Program-made: the position numbers and the translations under genes | The notes under the pieces: generated by a model | What the model was told of the DNA's origin: nothing | The model's input: only the letters and a program-made list of their open reading frames with translations | Database searches by the model: none | Shown: in pieces, positions 1-5,270 of the stretch | Position numbering within the stretch: position 1 is the stretch's first letter | How the letters are laid out: every line of letters begins with the position of its first letter | Assembly: GCA_003695285.1 (NCBI GenBank) | Contig: RFIL01000009.1 | Coordinates: forward strand, 1 to 5,270 | Direction: 5' to 3' | Origin: Calditrichota bacterium | GTDB lineage: Bacteria > Calditrichota > Calditrichia > RBG-13-44-9 > J075 | DNA: 5,270 nt

Positions 1-11
1 TGAGAAAATAG

Positions 12-1208
12 ATGACACGATTTTTATATCTCGATTCTCCCTCCGGAGTAAGTGGCGATATGTTTCTGGGAGCATTCCTGGATGACCTCGTTCCTGTTGA
101 ATACCTTAAAGAGGAATTGAAGAAATTACATCTGAAAGGGTATAAGCTGCATGTTGAGAATACCACCCGCCATAGTATCCGAGCCTGCCAGGTTTCTGTG
201 CAAATCACTCAAGAGGAAAAACAGCATCGTCATCTTTCCGACATTGAAAGTGTGTTGAGTAAGAGTTCCTTAAGTAAGTTTGTCAAAACGGGGGCTCAAG
301 AGGTTTTTTTAAGGCTGGGAGAAGCGGAAGCCCGGGTCCATGGAATACCTCTTGAGAAGGTTCACTTTCATGAGGTGGGCGCAGTAGATTCTATTGTGGA
401 TATTGTAGGCTCGTTAATTTGCCTGGAGTATCTTAAGGTGGATAAAGTTTATACTTCAACGTTGCCGCTCAGCCGAGGAATTGTGGTGGCGGCACATGGA
501 GCGATGGCAATACCGGCTCCTGCTACACTCCGCTTGTTAGAAGACTATCCGGTTCATTATGTGGACGTGGAGGGAGAGTTGGTGACACCGACCGGTGCGG
601 CATTGGTAACCACCTTTAGTGATGGATTGTTGCCAGAGCATGTTCCATTTTCCATCGAAAAAGTAGGGTATGGGGCTGGCAGCCGTGACTTTCCCGAACT
701 CCCTAATGTGCTTCGCATCTGGGTTGGAACCCTTTCGGATACCGTCCAGAAAGAGACTGTTCTGGAGATAAGCGTGAATATAGACGATATGAATCCGGAA
801 TGGCATCCCTACTTGATGGAAAAATTGTTGCAAGGTGGGGCGCTGGATGTCTCTCTTTCTCAAGTGTTAATGAAAAAAGGTCGCCCGGGAGTCCTGTTGA
901 ACATACTTTGTGCAAAGGAAAAGTTGCCTGCCATCCGGAATATACTGTTCACCGAGAGTTCTACCATTGGCTTCCGATATCATCCCCTTCAACGAGAATG
1001 TTTACCACGGACGATAAAAGAAATTGATTCCCCCTGGGGAAAAATGAAGGTTAAAGAGGTTCTTTACAATGGAAGAAAGCGGATCTTGCCAGAGTATGAA
1101 GAATGTAAACGGATCTCGGAAGAAAGGGCAAAGCCACTTCCGGAGGTGTACGCCCAGGTTCAACAGTATTTGCTTAATTTTACCCCGAACGATGCTGAAG
1201 GAGAGTAA
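12..1208 (+). CDS. larC: LarC, nickel insertion protein of nickel-pincer cofactor synthesis (DUF111 family)
   Basis: LarC carries out the last step in making the nickel-pincer nucleotide cofactor of lactate racemase and related LarA-type enzymes: CTP-dependent insertion of nickel into the dithiolated pyridinium mononucleotide. The protein is 398 residues, a usual full length. Visible family motifs, in order: the N-terminal DSPSGVSGDM block (8-17), a short HRHLSDI segment (72-78), HFHEVGAVDSIVDIVG (118-133), TPTGAAL (192-198), and in the C-terminal CTP-binding half NIDDMNPE (256-263), GALDV with MKKGRPG (276-293) and ESSTIGFRY (315-323). The His-rich insert seen in some homologues is reduced to two histidines (72 and 74). 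Both halves lie in one frame, unlike the Lactobacillus plantarum gene, which is split into larC1/larC2 and needs a frameshift. The ATG at 12 fits the family N terminus; TAG lies directly before it in frame, and TGAG at 1-4 is only a weak ribosome site. No larA, larB or larE is visible; partners could lie upstream. Confidence 0.95.
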   Translation: MTRFLYLDSPSGVSGDMFLGAFLDDLVPVEYLKEELKKLHLKGYKLHVENTTRHSIRACQVSVQITQEEKQHRHLSDIESVLSKSSLSKFVKTGAQEVFLRLGEAEARVHGIPLEKVHFHEVGAVDSIVDIVGSLICLEYLKVDKVYTSTLPLSRGIVVAAHGAMAIPAPATLRLLEDYPVHYVDVEGELVTPTGAALVTTFSDGLLPEHVPFSIEKVGYGAGSRDFPELPNVLRIWVGTLSDTVQKETVLEISVNIDDMNPEWHPYLMEKLLQGGALDVSLSQVLMKKGRPGVLLNILCAKEKLPAIRNILFTESSTIGFRYHPLQRECLPRTIKEIDSPWGKMKVKEVLYNGRKRILPEYEECKRISEERAKPLPEVYAQVQQYLLNFTPNDAEGE

Positions 1209-1213
1209 CATCT

Positions 1214-1852
1214 TTATTCTTCTTCTCTCAAATTCAATTCCTGGATTCCCCATTGAATCAAATCCCAATCAAATCCTTTACCCTGTAAGTATCGGATTAA
1301 TTTTTCCAGCCGCTTTTTTGTTTGATAGCGTTGATTCGCTTTCCAGAATTTCTGTATTAAATAGAGGAGGGCTTCTTCCTGGGATTGGGGTGGGCAGAGG
1401 GTTTCTAAGAGTTCTTCCACCAATTCTCTTTTAACACCTCGACTGAGGAGCTTTTCACGTAACAGTCGTTTGCTGGAGGGGCGCAGTAACATTTCCGTGC
1501 GAATAAATTGTTCAGCGAATTGTCGGTCATCGATTAACTTCACTTGTTCCAGGTCATTTAGTGCCTGATCGATTGCTTCCGGGGGATACCCCTTCCGAAT
1601 TGTTTTGGAGAACAATTCACTTCGGCTATGGGGACGTACCGCCAAATAGCGAAGAATTTGATCTTTGGCTCTTCGCACTTCATCTTCGAAAAAGATCGGC
1701 TTTAGCTCCTCTTCATCAAATTCTCTGTCAATAGAAAACTGATAACGCAAGACCGTATCCGGACTAAAAGGGGTGATGTCACCATTGTCCCAATGAACGA
1801 TGAATCTTTCCGGACGTCCGCGTTTTAGCTCCATGTGAATAATTTTAGGCAT
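1214..1852 (-). CDS. recX: RecX-family regulatory protein
   Basis: RecX binds RecA filaments and modulates recombination and the SOS response in the cytoplasm. The 212-residue protein has an N-terminal beta-rich segment (about 1-55) of the kind found in longer RecX proteins, followed by three-helix repeats. The first repeat starts near RAKDQILRYLAVRPHSRSEL (61-80). The diagnostic core LIDDRQFAEQFI (106-117) continues through KRLLREKLLSRGV (128-140). The last repeat is near KKRLEKLIRYLQGKGF (179-194). The ATG at 1852 has an ACAGG ribosome site (1859-1863 on the plus strand) 6 nt upstream. A second in-frame Met seven codons in has no such site, so the first was chosen. ACAGG is repeated 5 bp further upstream (1869-1873). 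The gene follows the xanthine dehydrogenase subunit by 49 bp on the same strand and converges on larC with 5 bp between stop codons. recA, its frequent neighbour, is not here. I saw no convincing LexA box in the 49-bp gap. Confidence 0.9.
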   Translation of the reverse strand: MPKIIHMELKRGRPERFIVHWDNGDITPFSPDTVLRYQFSIDREFDEEELKPIFFEDEVRRAKDQILRYLAVRPHSRSELFSKTIRKGYPPEAIDQALNDLEQVKLIDDRQFAEQFIRTEMLLRPSSKRLLREKLLSRGVKRELVEELLETLCPPQSQEEALLYLIQKFWKANQRYQTKKRLEKLIRYLQGKGFDWDLIQWGIQELNLREEE

Positions 1853-1901
1853 AAAATACCTGTCTTAGCCTGTTGATAAAAGATTTAAAACACTACGCAA
1901 A

Positions 1902-4226
1902 TTATTTCCCACTCACCGGTTGAACCTCTTTCTCTTCTGACTGGGGTTTAACACTGATGCTGGATGATTTGGTGTCACCGTAGAGGTTGATCAGCACCCT
2001 TTCCGGAGTGAGAGGGGCTTGAAACGGGAAATCTTTATCAGGAGCAAAAGCCCGCATAGCATATCGAAGCGCGAAATAAACTCCAATACCATACATCAAT
2101 GGTGGTTCACCAACCGCTTTAGAGCCATAAGGTCCTCGGGGATTATCTGCTTTTTCCAGAAGGGTGATATCGATTTTTTCCGGGGTAAAATAAACTTCCG
2201 GTAGCTTATAACTGGCGAGGGCATTGGACAGGAGTCTTCCCTTTTCATCAAACTGTAAGTCTTCAACAGTCATCCATCCCAGTCCCTGGGCTAACCCTCC
2301 TTCAATTTGACCGATATCTACCAATTTATTTACCGGTCTCCCCAGATCGTGTACCAGGTGAACACTGTCAATCTGGTAAATGCCTCGTAAACAATCCAGG
2401 GTTACTTCAATGATAGCTGTGCCATAGACATGATAATTGAAGGGATGCCCTTTTTCGGTAGTACGGTCAAAATATATTCCGGGAGGAGCCCAGAAATCGT
2501 GTGCAGAAAGTGAAACTCGTGCCATATAGGCGCGTTGAATCAGTTCTTTCCAATCCCATCCAGTCGGTTTCCCCTGGTATAACACTTGTTCATTTTGAAT
2601 GGTAATTTCATCCGGTTTTTCCAGCGATAACTGTTCAGCGGTAAATCGTTTCAGACGGGACAATATTTGCTCGATTGCACGGATGGTTGCTCCACCGCAA
2701 AGGTCTGTCGTGGCACTTGCAGCACTGGGAGACATGTTGGCAATGCGAGTGGTGTTGGTGCTTTCTACCCTGATGCGCTCCGGAGAGATACCTAAAGTTT
2801 TGACGGCCAGTTCCACAACCTTTGTAGAAAACCCCTGTCCCATCTCCACACCACCGGTGGTGATGCTGACACTGCCATCTGTATATACATGCACCAGAGC
2901 ACTCCCCTGATTGAGATGCGTGGCAGTGAAGGAAATACCGAAACAGATGGGCATGAGGGCATACCCTTTTTTCACCTCAAAATGAGTTTGATTGAATTTA
3001 TCAATTCGTTGTTTAATGGCAGATAGATCATATGTCTTGACGGCTTTATCCCAGGTAACCTCTGCACGAGCTGCTTCAGCTTTCTGTCCATAGGGGAATT
3101 CATCCCCCTCCTTCAGTAAATTTTTCCGCTGGATTTCTTCTCTGGGAATATTAAGAACTTCGGCCGCTTTTGCGATGGCACATTCCATAACAAACATGCC
3201 CTGAGGTCCTCCAAACCCTCGAAAGGCAGTAAAGGGGGGTAGATTGGTACGGCAGGAGACAGCAAAAATACGGGCATTGGGAATAAAATAAGCATTGGTG
3301 CTATGAAAGAGGGTTCGTTCCAGAATTGCCGGAGAAAGATCTGCTGAGGCACCGGCATTTTGATAATGTCTGACTTCGTAGGCCAGGATGGTGCCGTCCT
3401 TTTTTAAACCGATTTTAAAATCCGAGGAATACGGGTGACGTTTGCCGGTCATTAGGATATCTTCATGGCGATTTAAGACCAATTCCACCGGTTTTTGAAG
3501 ATGCCATGCCGCTAATGCAGCCAGGCATGCCCAGGGGGTTGCCTGATCTTCTTTCCCTCCAAAACCTCCACCCAACCGTTTAACATCCACGGTTATCCGA
3601 TGGCTGGGAATTCCCAGAATTTTTGCCACGGTTCTCTGTACGGCATGGGGACTCTGGGTTGATGAATACAGGGTCATGGTACCAGCTTCGGTCGGGATTG
3701 CCCTCACCGCTTGAGTTTCCAGATACACATGCTCCTGTCCTCCAACCTCACATTTACCTTCAACGATCACATCACAAACGTCCCAGGTAGAATCAACATC
3801 ACCCAGTTCAAATGTACGCGGTGATCCGATAATCTCTCCTTTTTGAAAGGCTGCACGTGGATCAACAATTACCTCAAGTTCTTTTACTTCCATTTGGATG
3901 CTTTTAACTGCTTTACGAGCGGCCTCTGGTGAGACTGCCACAACTATGGCTACCGGTTGACCAATGTAGTGAACCATCGAGTCCGCCAGTAAGGGTTCAT
4001 CAGGGATTAGGGGACCAATTTGGTTTTCTCCCGGGATATCCCGGGCGGTGAATATGGCAATTACACCCGAATGTTGACGAGCTTTCTTCAGGTCTATATT
4101 CACTATTTCCCCATGCGCTACCGGTGAGGCAAAGACTGCCGCATAAAGCAACCCGGCCGGTTTGGGTAGATCAGAAACATATTGAGATTCCCCCCGAGTA
4201 TGGAGGGCTGCGTCAATGTTTTTCAT
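1902..4226 (-). CDS. xdhB: Xanthine dehydrogenase, molybdopterin-binding subunit
   Basis: This is the catalytic molybdenum-cofactor subunit of a xanthine dehydrogenase, which hydroxylates hypoxanthine and xanthine to urate in the cytoplasm. It has 774 residues, near the usual length of separate bacterial Mo subunits. It starts straight into the hammerhead domain (RGESQYVSDL, 11-20; DEPL, 77-80). The Mo domain carries STQ (Q191), GGGFGGKE (E226), ILERTLFH (R304), TAFRGFGGPQG (F338), FGISFT (F433, T434), GGVEMGQG (Q464) and GSKAVGEPP (E707). From memory these match bovine Q767, E802, R880, F914, F1009/T1010, Q1040 and catalytic E1261, so the purine pocket is intact. This favours xanthine dehydrogenase over aldehyde or CO dehydrogenase relatives. 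The iron-sulfur and FAD subunits it needs are not adjacent: recX lies downstream and a repeat-containing gap upstream. The last 12 or so residues form a charged tail beyond the conserved end. The symbol follows Rhodobacter use; E. coli calls this subunit XdhA. Confidence 0.93.
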   Translation of the reverse strand: MKNIDAALHTRGESQYVSDLPKPAGLLYAAVFASPVAHGEIVNIDLKKARQHSGVIAIFTARDIPGENQIGPLIPDEPLLADSMVHYIGQPVAIVVAVSPEAARKAVKSIQMEVKELEVIVDPRAAFQKGEIIGSPRTFELGDVDSTWDVCDVIVEGKCEVGGQEHVYLETQAVRAIPTEAGTMTLYSSTQSPHAVQRTVAKILGIPSHRITVDVKRLGGGFGGKEDQATPWACLAALAAWHLQKPVELVLNRHEDILMTGKRHPYSSDFKIGLKKDGTILAYEVRHYQNAGASADLSPAILERTLFHSTNAYFIPNARIFAVSCRTNLPPFTAFRGFGGPQGMFVMECAIAKAAEVLNIPREEIQRKNLLKEGDEFPYGQKAEAARAEVTWDKAVKTYDLSAIKQRIDKFNQTHFEVKKGYALMPICFGISFTATHLNQGSALVHVYTDGSVSITTGGVEMGQGFSTKVVELAVKTLGISPERIRVESTNTTRIANMSPSAASATTDLCGGATIRAIEQILSRLKRFTAEQLSLEKPDEITIQNEQVLYQGKPTGWDWKELIQRAYMARVSLSAHDFWAPPGIYFDRTTEKGHPFNYHVYGTAIIEVTLDCLRGIYQIDSVHLVHDLGRPVNKLVDIGQIEGGLAQGLGWMTVEDLQFDEKGRLLSNALASYKLPEVYFTPEKIDITLLEKADNPRGPYGSKAVGEPPLMYGIGVYFALRYAMRAFAPDKDFPFQAPLTPERVLINLYGDTKSSSISVKPQSEEKEVQPVSGK

Positions 4227-4233
4227 TAGAAAA

Positions 4234-4238
4234 CCTCC
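4234..4238 (-). promoter_or_regulatory. Ribosome binding site of the xanthine dehydrogenase subunit
   Basis: On the minus strand GGAGG lies 7 nt before the ATG at 4226. This near-perfect Shine-Dalgarno core fixes the start codon. It also agrees with the protein, whose conserved domain begins about ten residues in. The site suggests the gene can be translated efficiently without coupling to an upstream reading frame. Confidence 0.85.
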
Positions 4239-4310
4239 GGTATTGGAATTTTGTTATTCGTATTTTGGGACAGGCTCCCTTTACAGAATTAATACCCTCT
4301 CTTAAGCTTA

Positions 4311-4415
4311 TTTAAACCACAGAGATCACACTGAGAAATCAGATTTTCACCAAAGGGAAGCCTGATAATAAAGAATATCTCCTCTCCCTTATCTTGGTGT
4401 TCTCTGTGAGTAAAA
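4311..4415. repeat. Imperfect inverted-repeat element with CACAGAGA arms
   Basis: The left arm CACAGAGATCAC (4318-4329) matches the reverse complement of the right arm GTGTTCTCTGTG (4397-4408) at 11 of 12 positions, with weaker matching out to 4311 and 4415. Nested inside, CACCAA (4348-4353) pairs with TTGGTG (4394-4399) and AGGGA (4354-4358) with TCCCT (4385-4389), leaving a 26-nt loop and some bulges. CACAGAGA is also repeated directly as CACTGAGA 11 bp on (4329-4336). I recall CACAGAGA-type intergenic repeats from many environmental bacterial genomes, so this is probably one decayed copy of a dispersed family. It could fold in RNA between the two minus-strand genes. No transposase or target-site duplication is visible. 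Confidence 0.6.
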
Positions 4416-4452
4416 CTACCGAACATCACTTTACAAGGCGATTCTCCATTTT

Positions 4453-4476
4453 CGCCATCCTTTTTTGGAAATGGCG
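4453..4476. other. Short stem-loop with T6 loop
   Basis: CGCCAT (4453-4458) pairs with ATGGCG (4471-4476), and CC (4459-4460) pairs with GG (4467-4468). The loop is six T on the plus strand, with two unpaired A (4469-4470). Neither strand has a T-run after the stem, so it is not a standard intrinsic terminator. It sits about 70 nt past the creatininase stop on the minus strand and could stabilise the 3' end of that message. The function is unknown. Confidence 0.4.
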
Positions 4477-4529
4477 TTTGGTGGTTTGGGTATCGCTTGC
4501 CCATCCAGGATATCTCAAATAGACCCTCA

Positions 4530-4547
4530 CCTGAAATCACCTTCAGG
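4530..4547 (-). other. Stem-loop abutting the creatininase stop codon, possible weak terminator
   Basis: On the minus strand CCTGAA follows the TAA stop directly, then a 6-nt loop and TTCAGG, giving a perfect 6-bp stem. There is no U-tract afterwards (TGAGGGTC follows), so termination would be weak or factor-dependent. It may instead protect the 3' end. The structure is visible; its role is inferred. Confidence 0.35.
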
Positions 4548-5270
4548 TTAGCGGTATAATCGGGCTTTATCCCATTTGGAAATGATTTCCTCAATTAAAC
4601 CTGCCACCCGATGGTTAACTTTTTGAAAATACTCCTGTGCTTGTTTTTTATCAAATGTGGGATATCCCTGCCCCTCCTCGTAGAGACCAATAGAGGAGGG
4701 AAACGGAACCGCATACCAGGAACTTCCCTGAGGATATGGGGTTGCCATCTCACGAGAGTACCATTCAGGATGTACATGTTTCGGAACAATGGCCTGGATG
4801 TATGCCGTTTCATTATTCCCGGCATGGCCACCATTTTCCCCAAACACTTCCTGAGTTTCCTCAGCGACCAGACTCCACCAGTTAATGACCAGGATTCTCA
4901 CCCGATATTTTTCAGAGAATTCACTGGCGAGGCTCTTCAAAATGGCGGTTTGGGGCCCCCCATGTCCATTGAGGATGATGATATTTTTAAATTTGTTTTC
5001 CGCCAATCCTTTCAAAATATCTCCCACAAATTTCCGATAAGCCTCTTCACTGATGGCAAAGGCTCCGGGAAATGCTTTCATGGAGCCGGTGACGCCATAA
5101 TTGAGGGTTGGAGCGATCAATGCGTTCACTTGTTTGGCGATGGCACGACTCATTGCTTCAGGAGCCAGATTGTCGGAACCATTGGGGATAACCCCATGCG
5201 GTTCCAGGGTGCCGGTTGGTAACAACACTGTTTCGATTTTATCGGGGACCCATCGGGCAAATTCCTGCCA
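4548..5270 (-). CDS. Creatininase-family metal-dependent amidohydrolase, 5' end beyond the window
   Basis: The family hydrolyses cyclic amides and formamides at a two-metal centre: creatinine amidohydrolase, the FAPy deformylase ArfB, and MftE of mycofactocin maturation. 240 residues are visible; the family is usually about 240-260. Numbering from the window edge, the motifs are VLLPTGTLEPHG (15-26; metal-binding E23 and H25), NGSDN (30-34; D33), NGHGG (101-105; H103) and GGHAGNNET (147-155; H149 and E154). H149 matches the catalytic histidine of creatininase as I recall it. The NGHGG form marks the broad family rather than true creatininase. A GTG at 5226-5228 could be read as a start, but 14 more codons (WQEFARWVPDKIET) stay open to the edge and look like the family's usual N terminus, so that GTG is an internal valine. 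It is followed by the xanthine dehydrogenase gene after 321 bp on the same strand. The substrate cannot be told from sequence; a purine-derived or other ring amide is possible. Confidence 0.88.
   Translation of the reverse strand, partial: WQEFARWVPDKIETVLLPTGTLEPHGVIPNGSDNLAPEAMSRAIAKQVNALIAPTLNYGVTGSMKAFPGAFAISEEAYRKFVGDILKGLAENKFKNIIILNGHGGPQTAILKSLASEFSEKYRVRILVINWWSLVAEETQEVFGENGGHAGNNETAYIQAIVPKHVHPEWYSREMATPYPQGSSWYAVPFPSSIGLYEEGQGYPTFDKKQAQEYFQKVNHRVAGLIEEIISKWDKARLYR

Larger units (their letters stand above)
4227..4547. other. 321-bp non-coding region between creatininase-family gene and xanthine dehydrogenase gene
   Basis: No reading frame here resembles a protein I know. From the xanthine dehydrogenase side outward it holds the ribosome site (4234-4238), a small GGGA/TCCC inverted repeat (4267-4270 with 4276-4279), the 8-bp palindrome TAAGCTTA (4303-4310), the CACAGAGA inverted-repeat element (4311-4415), a short hairpin with a T6 loop (4453-4476) and a hairpin touching the creatininase stop codon (4530-4547). 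I could not pick a convincing -35/-10 pair for a minus-strand promoter; TATTAAT-like AT-rich patches exist but none has a clear partner. No purine riboswitch core was recognised. Confidence 0.7.

Noticed and set aside
12..1208. A programmed frameshift in larC, as in Lactobacillus plantarum
   Set aside because: The frame is continuous from the N-terminal motifs through the CTP-binding motifs, so none is needed.
1232..1258. ATTCAAT/ATTGAAT inverted repeat just after the larC stop, considered as a larC terminator
   Set aside because: It is AT-rich with a 13-nt loop, has no T-run after it, and lies in the conserved C-terminal coding part of recX. Probably chance.
4227..4310. Promoter or purine riboswitch upstream of the xanthine dehydrogenase gene
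   Set aside because: No -35/-10 pair with good spacing stood out, and the three-way-junction core of the purine riboswitch was not recognisable.
4289..4594. Minus-strand reading frame of 101 codons covering most of the intergenic region and the end of the creatininase gene
   Set aside because: It overlaps the conserved gene in another frame, is read through the inverted-repeat element, resembles no protein I know and has no convincing ribosome site.
4611..5222. Plus-strand reading frame of 203 codons opposite the creatininase gene
   Set aside because: It is antisense to a gene with clear family motifs, and its translation shows no domain. Treated as a shadow of the real frame.
1..5270. tRNA, rRNA, CRISPR array or insertion sequence
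   Set aside because: No cloverleaf, regularly spaced repeat array or transposase-like protein was seen; almost all of the sequence is taken up by the four genes.

Overview
This 5,270-base window holds four protein genes, three complete and one cut by the right edge. They are bacterial in style: short intergenic gaps, a strong GGAGG ribosome site before the xanthine dehydrogenase gene, and a RecX protein. Base composition is moderate. No ribosomal or phylogenetic marker is present, so I do not assign a phylum. A nickel-pincer cofactor gene beside a molybdenum hydroxylase would suit an anaerobic or facultative heterotroph, but that is inference.

Layout. On the plus strand, 12-1208 encodes a full-length LarC, the nickel-inserting protein of nickel-pincer nucleotide biosynthesis. 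Only 5 bp separates its stop codon from that of recX (1214-1852, minus strand), which runs convergently. Forty-nine bp upstream of recX on the minus strand is the end of a 774-residue molybdopterin-binding subunit of xanthine dehydrogenase (1902-4226). All the substrate-pocket residues I can align to bovine xanthine oxidase are kept. Next comes a 321-bp non-coding stretch (4227-4547) with nested inverted repeats built on CACAGAGA, plus two small hairpins. A creatininase-family amidohydrolase (4548 to the right edge, minus strand) follows. Its frame stays open to the last base, so its true start lies outside the window.

How the genes may work together. The creatininase-family enzyme, the xanthine dehydrogenase subunit and recX all lie on the minus strand in that order and could be co-transcribed. 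The amidohydrolase and the hydroxylase both suit catabolism of purines or related nitrogen heterocycles, but the pairing is suggestive only. The iron-sulfur and FAD partners that xanthine dehydrogenase needs are not next to it here, and neither are larA, larB, larE or recA. The window therefore shows isolated members of three multi-gene systems. I see no clear evidence of a previously undescribed system. The most unusual items are the separated xanthine dehydrogenase subunit and the structured CACAGAGA repeat in front of it.
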